A stretch of DNA of 28,724 bases from Tilletiaria anomala UBC 951. Lineage: Eukaryota; Basidiomycota; Exobasidiomycetes; Georgefischeriales; Tilletiariaceae. The stretch covers positions 1 to 28,724 of the forward strand of contig NW_013546866.1 in NCBI RefSeq assembly GCF_000711695.1, read 5' to 3'. How positions within the stretch are numbered: the stretch's first letter is position 1; each line of letters starts with the position of its first letter. The notes under the pieces are model-generated. The model was not told the DNA's origin. It was given only the letters and a program-made list of their open reading frames with translations, and did not search any database. Of this stretch, positions 1-10,602 are shown one piece after another. The translations under genes were made by a program, and so were the position numbers.

Positions 1-5
1 CAACA

Positions 6-51
<46 letters not shown>

Positions 52-99
52 CAACAACAACAACAGCAACAACAACAACAGCAGCAGCAGCAACAGCAG
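1..99 (+). repeat. CAA/CAG repeat coding for 33 glutamines
   Basis: There are thirty-three consecutive Gln codons. The first 45 bases are three exact copies of the 15-mer CAACAGCAACAGCAG, followed by less regular CAA and CAG runs. The unit is in frame with the downstream coding sequence. The tract touches the window edge, so its full length is unknown. Confidence 0.95.
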
Positions 100-834
100 A
101 GGGCTAGCAAAGCTGGTGCGATGCAGCGAGTTGCCTCCGCTGCTAGTTCCATGGGCCCGCCTACGGCGTCTGCCAGTCCGCGCACGCAGTCGGCTTCGAA
201 CGCGCTTTCTCCCATCGCGTCGACGCCCAACGCCAAACCCGCCGCACCCGACAAGCCGAAAGCTCAGAAAGGGACCCGAGCAAGGGTGAGTTTTTCAATC
301 ATCTCTTTTCTGTTCGAACTCCTCTTCCCTATTGCCCCTGTGGGCGAGTTGATGATCGTTTACTGACGCACATGCGTTGGCGCACAGAAGAATTCAAAAG
401 CTGCAAATAAGACGCCGTCTCAGGCTCCAGCTGTTCTGCCAAGCCAACCTCCTGGCTCCTCTATGATGGCATCGGCAGCTGTTGCCGCATCTACCCCCGC
501 CAGTATAGCCCCGAACGCAGTGCTGCAGAATCATCAGGGTGATGCTGCCAGCAGTGCGGCTACGCATACCCAAAACCAGAACGGCGCACCATCAGCGCAA
601 GACCCGCTCAAAAGGCAAGCGCAAGGCTCGGCCGTGCTAGACTCTTCGCAGCAACAACAGCAGCTGGCACACGCGCCATTCTCGGGCGTCGGTGCCGGCG
701 GCGCGCTCGGCATGGAAACGCACGACGACAACCAAGACTTTTCCGACATGTTCAACTTCAACTTTGACTTTGACGGCGGAGACTTTGGAGGCAACATCTT
801 CGGCTCCAGCGGGCCTGGCGGCACCGGCCAATGA
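1..834 (+). CDS. C-terminal part of a polyQ-rich regulatory-type protein (5' end outside window)
   Basis: The reading frame is open from the first base, so the gene starts upstream. Exon 1 runs to 285 and exon 2 covers 388-834. The intron 286-387 has a GTGAGT donor, a TACTGAC branch-like site at 361-367 and a CAG acceptor, and it joins the exons in phase 0. The visible protein begins with 33 Gln, then a Ser/Ala/Pro/Gln-rich disordered stretch with a basic patch (KGTRARKNSK) across the splice. It ends in an acidic, aromatic, Gly-rich tail (MFNFNFDFDGGDF) before the stop at 832-834. PolyQ plus an Asp/Phe tail is typical of fungal transcriptional regulators such as Flo8/LisH or LIM-domain-binding proteins. 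No domain that would decide between these lies inside the window, so the identity is left open. Confidence 0.75.
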
Positions 835-2083
835 GCCGATGCGCGAATGTACGATGCCGCGATGCCGGCCGCCTCCAGTCGCCTGCAGCCCGTCAGGGCC
901 TAGCAACGCGCCTCTTATCAACCTTAGTGCAGCGAATCCGTTGGGCCGTGGACTTGACAAAACTGTCGATTATTCGTCTTTCTCCCTCTTCGATTATCTC
1001 AGAGAGCCCCAAATACCCCTTCGCTCTCCTCTTTCCTCATCTCACCCCCTCTTTTCGCTTCTCCACTTCTGTCGTCGCACTGTTTGTTTCGGTATCCAAC
1101 CGACGGTCTCATGCACTGTGCTTTTCATCTTCGAGCGTCTCGGCAAGATGTATACTAGACAAGCTGCGTAAAGGGGGGATTTTGAGGAACATCGAAATGT
1201 AATTTCTGTGTGCTCTCAACAGCGCTCGACCTTCCGTCGGCGCTTACAATTTGCGTTCTATGTGCATGTGTCCATTCGCATCGTCGACAGCAATGAAGTG
1301 CGCAGGTCAAGCAGGTTGACATCTGCCTCTTACTCAGCCGGCGACGGCGCGAGCGAAGGATCACACGTGTCAAAGCAGGCAACGCACTCACCTGGCTTGA
1401 AATATCAAGGGGCGCAGGCGAACTGATGCAGATCAGCCGGTATGAAAGGTAGATGCGTGCTGTCTGTTTCGCTCAGCGATACCTTGTCTTTACTCAGCAA
1501 GGCCTTCCGCTCATTTCACCTACCTTTTGCAGACTATTTCTGCGTACTTTGTACTTCTCTTGCACGTCTGCAAATACTTGTGCTTGCTTCACCTGGATGA
1601 ACACTATATACTGCCATTTTCGTCTCGCGAGCGACAACCCAACCTTCTTCGCGCAACTTCAAGCAATATCTTGCATCTTTTGCCCTTTTCGTCTTTGGCT
1701 CACAGCAACGAGAGGCTCGAACACAGAGCTTGTCTTTGCGCTGTGCGTAGTCTTGTCACGCGACGGTCACGGTACGTAATGCTCGAGATTTCGACATTTT
1801 GAAATCTTGGCAGGTGTTTGATACTTGAGACTTGACAACAAATGTTCATTGTTCATTGAGATGACTCGAATGTTGCAATCGTTTGACAGTTCTTTTGGAT
1901 TCTCTTCGAGGACTACTTGCTTCATAATTCAATGCGTTTTGTAGATTTCCAATTCTCGCAAGCAACTTGGTATCCGCTATCTCCTTTCTTCGACGCGCGA
2001 GGCGGCGAATTGTGAACAATGTTCTCATATCATCCCACCGAATGCCCTAGCAGCACGTCTGCTTCGAGCTCAACATTCAGCCA
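835..2083. other. Convergent 3' intergenic region, no gene seen
   Basis: This stretch lies between two convergent stops: the polyQ gene at 834 (+) and the SR-protein gene at 2084 (-). It is pyrimidine-rich with many TTC/CTT runs. The open frames here (for example 1453-1779 on +) give Cys/Phe-rich translations of no recognisable family and have no fitting splice signals. It probably holds the two 3' UTRs. No tRNA or hairpin RNA was recognised. Confidence 0.6.
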
Positions 2084-3079
2084 TCACCAACCCGGGCTGC
2101 GGTCGCGCGGGCGAGGCGATGGAGGCCCGCGAGGGCTGGGCGAGCGCCTACTGCGCGGAGGAGGCGAAAGCGGCGAGCGTCTACTGCGAGGGGGGGAGAG
2201 GGGAGGGGGCGATCGGCTTGCGTACCGACGACGTGGTGGCGAACGCGAGCGAGTGCGGCCACGATAATCGCCGCCACGAGGCGGCGGGGGCCCGTACCTG
2301 TCGCGATCGCGAGGCGGAGGTCCTCCTCTGCTGTATCCACCTCCATATCCACCACCGCCGTAGCCGCCGCCGCCCCCAGCGCCACCGTAGCCACCGCCGT
2401 AGCGAGGAGGAGGGCCATAGCCGTAGCCAGGTCCACCGCGGGGGCCACCATGCGGTGGAGGGCCACGCGGAAACGGAGGGGCGTCGCGTGAGATGCCCCT
2501 GTATTCGCCCGGGGTAGGGTCGTGAGGCTTCCTCGTGCTGCTGTAATCAACCCGGAGTCTACGACCGTGCAGGTCGATACCGTTGAGCTCGCGGATGACA
2601 GCGGCAGCGCCGTCGAGGTCCTTCATGGTGATGAAGCCAAAACCGCGCGAACGTGCGGAGCGGGCATCGTAGACAATGACGACTTTCTCAACAGGAGCGA
2701 CGCGGGAAAACTCTTCCTCCAGGTCCCGCTCGACTGTGCGCATTGAGAGGCCAAAGACACCGACGATGTTAGTGGGTTCGACGTCGCGGGGTGCGTGACG
2801 AGGCTTGGGCGGAGGGGGGGGGGACCGCGAGCTGCGTAAAAGGCCATGCAGAATGATGTCAGTTTGGATCTCTACTTCCACATTACCGCAAGTTGAAGAA
2901 ATTCCTCCATGTGCTCACCGGTATCGTCTCGGAGGTGGGCTCCTGTCGCCACGGGGTGGTGGAGAGCGGCGCGGGGGAGGAGACATGCTTCGGTCGCGTG
3001 GAGGAAGAGGCGAGCGCGAGCGCGTCGGGGGAGGTGAGCGCGAACGCGACATGGAGCGGCCACGCTCAACATCCGCCAT
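2084..3079 (-). CDS. Transformer-2-like SR RNA-binding protein (RS-RRM-Gly-rich-RS)
   Basis: Exon 1 is 3079..2919 and exon 2 is 2831..2084. The 87-nt intron (2918..2832) has a GTGAGC donor and a CGCAG acceptor, in phase 2. The product is 302 aa. The start is the ATG at 3079; the frame stays open further upstream but has no other ATG. Residues 1-60 are an Arg/Ser/Pro-rich RS domain. An RRM follows at about 74-151, with RNP2-like VGVFGL and RNP1 RGFGFITM. Next comes a Gly/Tyr/Pro-rich linker and a C-terminal RS domain ending RPRDRSPGW. One RRM flanked by two RS domains with a Gly-rich linker is the transformer-2 layout; such proteins bind exonic enhancers and recruit the spliceosome in the nucleus. 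Ten C's in a row lie just after the acceptor. It is divergent from the eL18 gene. The family call is firm; exact orthology is not. Confidence 0.88.
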
Positions 3080-3569
3080 GTTTGCGAGAGTTTGGCTATC
3101 TGCCGTTAGGTCTGCGTGGATGGATGTTTCGAGCGGATGCACTCGAAGTGGTAGAGGGGATGGTGGGGTCAGCTGTGGACTGGTGGGGGAAGGGGGTTGT
3201 ACAAGTACAAGTGAGAAGGTTTCTTAGAAACAGCCAGCATCGGCCATTTTCGTCGGCGGGAGGCATCGGCGACTTTACAAGAGCGGAACGGGCAAGACGC
3301 CGATGTCAGGAGCACATTGAACGGTGAAATGTTTGAGACGACGACTACTGTTGATCGTTCCGCTGTGATTTATTCAGCCCATTGTCCACCGGCTGCGGTG
3401 TGGCAGGGAACCACTGGCAGCCCTCTCACCAGGCGGGTCGTCCGTTTGGTTGCTCACGCGGTGGGACTTGGAAGCGAGCTTGAGGTTAACTTCATCTTCT
3501 GACCACTTGCTGAATTCTGGACTATCTCATCTCATCCGATAAGTCGAGGTCACGCAAGATCAATTCAAG
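3080..3569. promoter_or_regulatory. Shared divergent promoter of the SR-protein gene and eL18
   Basis: About 490 nt separate the SR-protein ATG (3079, -) from the eL18 ATG (3570, +), so both promoters must lie here. No clear TATA box was seen. A co-regulated splicing-factor and ribosomal-protein pair is possible but is inference. Confidence 0.55.
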
Positions 3570-4920
3570 ATGGTGAGTTCCTTGCTCTTGCGTGCACACG
3601 AACGCGTATGCTTGCCGATGCACAGGAAGGCAGCCCAAGACGACAGGATCCGCGGGATCGGATTGAACAGAACGCCTGCTAGCCCAGGTTTGGGTAGTGC
3701 GAAGATAAGGCCTTCGTTAGGCGAATTGCACGGAGCTTCAATTTTCAAGAAGCCTTCGGCAAGATTGGCTGGGGTTCTTTCCTTTGCCAGGACCGTTTAC
3801 CGCATGCAAGATCTTGCGCTAGCAGCTGGAAGCAATCCTGGATGGCGCAGGCCTTAGATCAAGGAGTAGTGGTGGGGAGTGGAATTGCAGAGAGTCGGCC
3901 ATTTGCAGCTGGCGTCATCGTCAGCAGGCATGAGCCGCGCCATATCGCTGGACACTTGCTTCTGCCAAATCAAGGGCGAATCTGGAGTGCCCTAGGGCAA
4001 AGAGTAGTAGCGCCAGCTCGAAGCACCTGTCCTCGGACAATTCTTTCCTGCCTGGTGGGATCATTCAGGGGGAAGAAGACTCTGTAGAACTCAAGCAGAT
4101 AACTTCGAGCTCGCAGCTTTTGTGAATAGTATGTGGCCGAAGCGGTTGGCTCGGGTTGGGGTAAGAGCTCCTGGGGCCACCTGTATGATGCAGACTTTCT
4201 CGTGCAATCCGACGTGCCACCTCGCCCTGAGCACATACTGACATCTGTTCATCTCCAAAAGGGTATCGACATCAAGAAGCACCACGTCAAGAAGGGCCAG
4301 CGTACTGCCCCCAAGAGCGAGGACCCGTACCTCCTGCTCTTGGTCAAGGTGCGTTCTTGTGGATTTGCTTTCGCTGAATGTTGATATGAAAGGCTGATTG
4401 AAATAATGCTTGTTTGATCATGCAGCTTTACCGCTTCCTCGCGCGCCGCACTGACTCGCGTTTCAACAAGGCCGTTCTGCGTCGCCTGTATCAGTCCAAG
4501 ATCAACCGGCCACCAGTTTCGATCTCACGCATCATCTACCTCACCCGCAACAGCGGTGGTGTCGCCAAGGATGCCTCCGCCAAGCCCAAGACGGTTGTCG
4601 TTGTTGGCCCGATCACGGATGATAACCGCCTGATCGAGGTTCCACAGCTGTCCGTTGCGGCGCTTCGTTTCACCCAGACTGCGCGCGCACGCATCCTTGC
4701 GGCTGGTGGCGAGTGCCTCACCCTTGACCAGCTCGCGCAGCGTGCCCCGACTGGCAGCAACACTGTTCTCATCCGCGGCCCGAAGAACGCTCGCGAGGCT
4801 GTCAAGCACTTTGGCATGGGCCCGCACAAGCACAAGAAGCCGTACGTTCGCGGCAACGGCAAGAACAGGAAGAGGGAGAACGCGAGAGGTCGCAGGAAGA
4901 GCCGTGGCTTCAAGGTTTAA
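3570..4920 (+). CDS. RPL18: 60S ribosomal protein eL18
   Basis: There are three coding exons: 3570-3572 (the ATG alone), 4262-4348 and 4426-4920. The product is 194 aa. Intron 1 (3573-4261, 689 nt) has a GTGAGT donor right after the ATG; intron 2 (4349-4425) has GTGCGT and TGCAG. The protein begins [15 protein letters not shown], the diagnostic eL18 N-terminus. It continues with [28 protein letters not shown] and a C-terminus of [10 protein letters not shown] then [12 protein letters not shown], also diagnostic. It is slightly longer than yeast eL18 (186 aa). The protein is part of the large cytosolic ribosomal subunit. An ATG-only first exon followed by a long intron is a common layout for ribosomal-protein genes and can support expression control. 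A second donor-like site (GTAAGA near 4161) inside intron 1 suggests possible alternative 5' splicing. Confidence 0.96.
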
Positions 4921-5543
4921 ATTGGCTGAGAACCAGCTCAATGAGGATGGGCTTGTTTTTCAGGTGGGCAGCAGTCGCGATTGGAAGAGGCCGGGCTGCT
5001 GCCAAATGGGATCCGGAAGGCAACGAGTATGGAAAGAGAGCCGCAGCCTAGTGTACCTTTCTGTGTCTGTCTTGCTGTCTGTCTGGAACGATGGGTGCGA
5101 TGCCGGGCTGGGAGTGGGTCTGGGGCATCCATCACGAGGTGGTCGCATTCACAACAGCAGTTGTTTTGCTTTCACCGGCGGCCAGCCACTGGCGGCCCGC
5201 TTTTCATCATGTACTTTTTGGCTATGGCACACAAAAACTAGGCATGAGCTTCAGAATTATTGTGAAAGAGGTTCACCATCGCATTTGCTCGATACTTGCC
5301 TACAGATGTTTTCGAAATTACGAGATAAAGCGCTGATGAAGGTGCTCTACGTTGGAGAAGGCGGAACGGAGCAAATTTCGTGTCGCCTAGTGCCTGCCTT
5401 TGCGAGAAAGCATGAGGTGTCGCATGTTCCGATCTTCACACTTCTTCTCACTTGATCTCCCGTAACTCGAGGGATATCAATGAGGTTCGAGCCTACTGAA
5501 TACTGGCCATTCGTCTTAGGACCTTACAGCGTAATTGCCCAGC
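4921..5543. other. Intergenic region between eL18 and uS13m
   Basis: This holds the eL18 3' UTR and the uS13m promoter. It has CTGTCTGTCTGG-type short repeats near 5070. The frame from 4655 to 5455 is a shadow of eL18 that runs on by chance. A GGTTCGAGCC motif near 5484 resembles a tRNA B box, but no T-stem forms around it. No gene seen. Confidence 0.55.
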
Positions 5544-6360
5544 ATGTATCTTCTCGGAGTGCACTTACCCGATCACAAGCTCGTCAGGGTGAGATCAGCG
5601 GATTTCGGAGCCTTCGGTCGAGCTTCCCAGACGCGCTAGCTGACCCTCGATGGTTCTCCTTGCCCTCACACATCGACGCACTTTACCTCCTCTTTTACAA
5701 CATGTTCAGATCGCCCTGCAGAACTTCTATGGGATCTCAGATGCGACGGCGAAGCGACTATGCGCTCGCTTGTACCTGCACGATAACGCCAAGGTTTCGC
5801 ACCTGACAGAGTCGCAGGTGACAGAATTATCGGCGTACCTTTCTTCCCCTGGCTCCATCCCAGCACGGAAGCCGACGCCCACATCGCCATATCCCGTTAC
5901 AGCGCAGTTCAGATCATCATCATCAGCGCCAGCTTCCTCTTCCGCAAGTGGCTCTGCAAGCAGCAAGCCGAATGATCCAATGCTGCTACCTCCTTCGCAG
6001 CGGCCATCACCTGCAATGGACCCGTTACGCTCAATCGTAATCGAATCAGATCTCAAAAGGCAGATGCAGGAGAACGTTTTTCACCACAAGACTGTTGGAA
6101 GCTACAAGGGCAGGAGGCACGCCGGGGGGTTCCCAGTGCGGGGACAGAGGACGCAGAGCAACGCCCAGACGGCGCGGAAGCTGAATCGCATCGAGCGCAG
6201 GCAGATGTCTACTACATCCATTGCGAGCGCCTGCACAGCTTTTGCGCGGAATGGAGATGTGCTTGGAGCAGGAATATCTGGCTCTGTGCAAGTCACGTCA
6301 GGGAGAGCGTCAAGCGTCATCCTCGCTGCGATACCGCCTTCTCGTTTCGGTGCGCGCTGA
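5544..6360 (+). CDS. SWS2: Mitochondrial small-subunit ribosomal protein uS13m
   Basis: Exon 1 is 5544-5588 and exon 2 is 5710-6360. The intron 5589-5709 (GTGAGA, TTCAG) is in phase 0. The product is 231 aa. Residues 1-15 (MYLLGVHLPDHKLVR) and the following IALQNFYGISDATAKRLCARL are the uS13 N-terminal fold. The C-terminal rRNA-binding core SYKGRRHAGGFPVRGQRTQS (146-165) and NAQTARKLNR are unmistakable. Bacterial and most organellar uS13 are near 120 aa. Here a Ser/Pro/Ala-rich insert of about 55-60 residues (roughly 63-120) splits the fold, and about 50 residues follow the core. The KGRRHAGG and RGQRTQSNA signatures place it with the mitochondrial/bacterial type rather than cytosolic uS13. 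It is expected to sit in the head of the mitoribosomal small subunit, although no clear cleavable presequence is visible. Confidence 0.93.
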
Positions 6361-7007
6361 ACCCTGCAACGCTGTTCGCCACACCACGCTCATCTCTCCC
6401 GTCACGCAATCTTCCACAACCATTGCACACATTTTGTATTCATACACTCGGCAGCAGTACATACATACTCTCATCAGACGCTATCAAGGGCTGCCCTGAC
6501 TTGTTCTGCTACTTGGTAATGTGTTTGGACCTCTCCTACGCTGTGCATTTGTATCCACGCATGTGTCGGACTGGGGAGGGAGGTGTACATCCCTAACTGC
6601 TGCGCTTGTGTGTGCCTCCATGGGCGGAATCCTCTTTCCAACATAACTATCCTTTACGTTGCTGTGATGCAACATTACTTCAACTCTCCTTGGGCTGATG
6701 AGGCGATGACGCTTCGTGTTGGCTATTGACCATAGTTGACTATTGGCTCTTCTCCGCATGGCCGGTTCATTCAAGCTATAGCTCTGCAAGAGTTCAGATT
6801 CTACACTGTGAGAGCCTTTGATTGCCGGCAGCTCCGTCCTTTGACGCCTTGCTCTGGTGAAAGTTGCAGGCAACGTTGCTCGCCCTATAGATGCTGACAC
6901 GCTGTGGCATCAACCGAAAGCCGTTTTCAAGTGGTGCAATATCTGTTGCGCTCTTTGCTTGCCAGGTGTGCCCACCGAAGAGTCTTTACTTGATCCATCG
7001 CTCCATC
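6361..7007. other. Intergenic region between uS13m and MET22
   Basis: This holds the uS13m 3' UTR and the MET22 promoter and leader. The only notable content is an in-frame ATG at 6891, 39 codons before the chosen MET22 start, which gives a basic, acid-free N-terminal extension (see findings). No other gene seen. Confidence 0.55.
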
Positions 7008-8310
7008 ATGACGAAAAGCGAAGCGCCATACGCGCGCGAGCGCTCGATTGCCATACGCGCTGTCTTGCGCGCCTCGCAACTCACGTCGTCGGTTTTTGAC
7101 AAGCTGATCTCGGCTTCCGACTCGCTCACAAAGTCGGACAAATCGCCCGTCACAGTCGGAGATTTTGGCGCACAAGCTGTTGTTAACTCCATCCTCGCTA
7201 CTCACTTCCCCGATGACCCCATCGTTGGCGAGGAGGACAGCAGCGATCTCAAGACGGAAGAGGGCAAGAGCATCAAGGAGCAAGTATGCCGATTGGCGAG
7301 AGAGGCGCTGAAGGGTGCAGCAACAAACTGCCCGGGCCTCTCGGGGCAGGGCGTACAGAAGCAGGAAGAGGAGGACCTGACAGAGGAGAAGCTACTGGCG
7401 GCCATTGACCGAGGAAACCATGAAGGCGGCGCGATTGGACGTGAGTTACAACAATTCCATCCGCCGATGTGCGAGACCGCGCATACTAATGCAAGCATTG
7501 TACCTCAGGAATGTGGGCATTGGACCCGATTGACGGAACAAAAGGCTTTTTACGCGGCGGCCAGTATGCAGTCTGCCTGGCGTTCATCGTTGACGGAGTT
7601 GTACAAGTTGGCGTAATGGGCTGCCCGAATCTCCCTATTTCACCGGCGGATCCGAAGCCATCAGGAGATAAGGAACGTGACGCCCAAGTTGACAAGTCAA
7701 AGCTTGGTACGGTGTACGTTGCCGTGCGCGGGCAGGGCGCGTTCCAGCGTACGCTGCACGACGAAACGGAGACCCGGATCAGCATGCGCTCGCTTTCTGC
7801 CTCCAAGCTCTCACAGGCGTCCTTCTGCGAGAGCGTTGAGAGTGGACATTCGTCCCATGGCACGAACGCGAGGATCGCGGAACTACTCGGCATTAAGAAC
7901 AAGTCTGTCAGGATGGACAGCCAGGCAAAGTATGCGAGCATCGCACGCGGTGACGGCGATATCTATCTACGGCTACCGGTCGGTGATGGGAGCTACCAAG
8001 AGAAGATTTGGGTAAGCGGCATGGCAAGCACAACCGGAACTGCCATATCTCTGACACAGGCACACGTGTTTTCTTCGTTCTCCATTGCGCTTTGCTTTGC
8101 GCACGTCAGGATCATGCGTCAGGATTGCTGCTCGTAGAGGAGGCAGGCGGTAAGGTGACTGACCTGCGCGGGCAGGCACTCAACTTTGGCGCAGGGCGAA
8201 CGCTGCGCGATAACAAGGGCGTTGTCGCGGCGCACTGGGACGTGCACGGCCAAGTCATCGAAGCGGTCAGCAAGGCATTGATGGAGGAGGGCAGGGGAAG
8301 CTTGCTGTAG
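7008..8310 (+). CDS. MET22: 3'(2'),5'-bisphosphate nucleotidase (Hal2/Met22 family)
   Basis: Exons are 7008-7440, 7509-8011 and 8110-8310. The introns are 68 nt (GTGAGT, CTCAG, phase 1) and 98 nt (GTAAGC, GTCAG, phase 0). The product is 378 aa against 357 in yeast. It removes the 3' phosphate from PAP and related nucleotides made in sulfate assimilation and RNA metabolism. The enzyme needs Mg2+ and is inhibited by Li+ and Na+. Family motifs are in order: SPVTVGDFGAQ, VGEED (metal-binding acidic residues, about 73-77), DPIDGTKGFLRG (about 150-161), GHSSHGTNAR, DSQAKYASIARG, YLRLP, SYQEKIWDHASG (the last exon joins at W312/D313) and NFGAGRTL. The start at 7008 aligns with the yeast N-terminus. 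The same frame is open upstream to an ATG at 6891, which could encode a targeting extension. Confidence 0.95.
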
Positions 8311-10602
8311 AAAGACTCCCTGGTGCGGTTCACTGCCTGGCAGCGGATCGCTCTTTCCAGATGAACCAAGTTCAAAAGGGCAGCGGGACGCCGCCTCGTA
8401 TCCTTTTGACTTCCTGTGCCTGCCGTCTGCGCCATCGGATATACCCCAAGCACGCATGAGGCATTCGTGATGAGCCGTGACGATTGGCACTTGTCGCTCA
8501 TCATCACATCATCGATCATCGTTCATTTGTTGATTGTAGGTCATCAACGAGACTCCACGGACGAATCTTTCGGAAACAACGCATATGACTATGATGCATT
8601 CTCGCAGCTTTATACGAGGCACGCGAGCACCTGATATACCTCCGCGTCACTCGATAGCCTGCGATAGCGAGTCAGAATGTCGATTGCCGTAGTCGCGCAT
8701 GTGTTGTTGGAGTACATCTCGTCATTGTGAACTTTTGAGAGCGTGGAGTTTGTATCCTGGGTCGCTTCCGTTCCGATGCATGTAGTGAAATGGCCGGCTT
8801 TATAAACGCGCCTTCGGACCCGATGCGAACATGAACGGTGCGAGGCGGGCGGGAATGAGGGACGAAATCCGGTTGGATTTTGATAATGTACACATACACA
8901 TACCTTCTCACATGAACATCGAACCTGTTATTTTTAATTGGCGTCATCCGCGCGGAGGACTCGAGAGCCGAGCGCGAATCACGCGGGTCAAAGCGACAAG
9001 GGCAATTCCGGTCCATGTTGTCTGCACCTACCCTGTTTACTCTGTCCCTTCACATTCGGCGGTGCAGCGGACAGGGTGCAAATAGAATGAAAGGGTTTTG
9101 CTGTCTGAACGAGCCTGTCACCTCTGGCATGCTTTTGAAAGCCATGTTGCAGACTTGCACGCGGTAAACGTTGCCGGCTCACGGGTTGCTGGTCAAGTAC
9201 GCATGCACGCTGCCACTCGGCCGTTGATCAATAATTCTTAAACATTCAGGCATTTATCGTTCAGCTTTCTAAAAAAGAGCAACTAAGAGCATACAGACGC
9301 ACGAAGAAGTCGAGCTCCATGGATTTTGGGACTGCTGCGCCACCAGAGATTGAAAGGGATCTCCTTTCACGCTTTCGCCATTCCGATTCAAGTACATAGC
9401 AAAGTGCGATTACAAATTATAGATGGTCACGTGCAACGATTGCACACTGTACCGTCCGGCATGGTATCACAGCGCTTGGCGCAATGCCGAATGAGTAGCG
9501 CCTTCTTTTTGCCCGCAACTGAGTTCTGTTGGGCTTTTGTCGCGGTACCTACCCAGAAGCGCAACAGGTGAAACTTACATAAGCAAGCATGAAGTGACGT
9601 TTCTTGCGATTCGGCGACGCGTCTGTGTGCTCTGCATGTGAAGTTTTCACATTTTGGACATCTGGACCCTATTCCAAATGCATCGTGGCGATTGGCAGCC
9701 TTCATCAGAGGAGAGAGAGAGGCCTCATCATCGTGCCATCGTCATCATGCATTCATCATCATCGACTCGAGCACAGTGAACTCTGCCAGCAGTAGGCAGC
9801 AGTACTTGTTGCATCTCCGTCGGTGGCTCCACAGCAAAGGCCGCCCCCGCACCCCGCAGTGCTGAAGGCCAGTGGCCCGGCACTGGGTAAGTGTGGGCAG
9901 GACACCGATCCCTCTTGCCTGTTCTCACACATCCATGCATCATTCATTGGATTGATTGTGCGCATTCGGCTTGATATAATCCCGTTACACCCCTCACACA
10001 ACACCCGATTGTGTATGGCATGGTCTACGTTATGTCCATACGAGTACACTATCGGCAAAGCGGTTGCTCTCAGTGGCGGATAACAGCTCGCCGCGCGCTT
10101 GCCGACTTTGACAAGTCCCCCATCCCCTCGTCCAAGGTCACTTCCCCGGCGATAGTGACGATTTGAACCACATCCAGGCAAAGGCTGGGTTTTCTCTGCC
10201 CAAGCACCGTTGAACAGGTGAGCAGACCGTGACACGCGACGGGAAACCCAGACCGGGCTGTCCTTCTAGAGCTGGAAGCGGAAGCGGGGTCGAGGTGCGG
10301 AGCTTCAACACGCTGCGCACCATTTGGGCGTGGAGCTCGTTGGCACTTGGCGATCGAGAGGCTCTTTTTTGTTATGGACACGGAATCGCGATGGAGAGAT
10401 AAGGGCAGTGAGTTCAGCTCGGCTCACTTAGGCCCACAGCTCACCCCGCTCCCAGCGGTGTGATGTGAGATCTGGCTAGTGGTCGAAGGTGGAAGACGGA
10501 ATAAGGATGGTGGCGATTGGGCAGGCAGCGGGAATGTAAATGCAACCTTCATTCGGCTAGGGCCTGTTCGCAGTTTGACCATCATATTGACAAATTTCTT
10601 CT
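8311..10602. other. 2.3-kb intergenic stretch without a recognised gene
   Basis: Both strands were read. Open frames (for example 8831-9085 +, 9427-9705 -, 9759-10235 -) give translations without family features, and no consistent splice joins were found. Contents noted: a TTTATAAAC TATA-like element near 8800; a TCATCA-rich low-complexity patch near 9727-9770 after a GAGAGAGAG run; and a purine-rich segment near 10440-10530. The right part probably holds the long promoter of the NRG1-like factor. A non-coding RNA cannot be excluded by eye. Confidence 0.45.

Noticed and set aside
1453-1779. Plus-strand open frame of 108 codons
   Set aside because: It starts with ATG but is a Cys/Phe-rich translation of a pyrimidine-rich region, with no family similarity; it is probably 3' flank.
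3080-3142. N-terminal extension of the SR protein from 3142
   Set aside because: The frame is open upstream but would have to start at GTG; the first ATG is at 3079.
4180-4232. C/D snoRNA in the eL18 intron (ATGATGC ... CTGA)
   Set aside because: The C box is imperfect, the spacing is too short at about 45 nt, and no terminal stem is seen.
5478-5500. tRNA B-box-like GGTTCGAGCC
   Set aside because: The flanking bases do not form a T-stem, and no A box or acceptor stem lies at the right distance. Similar motifs near 18386, 18885 and 20875 fail the same test.
9759-10235. Minus-strand open frame of 158 codons
   Set aside because: It has no recognisable motif, codon bias or splice support, and is likely a chance frame in intergenic DNA.
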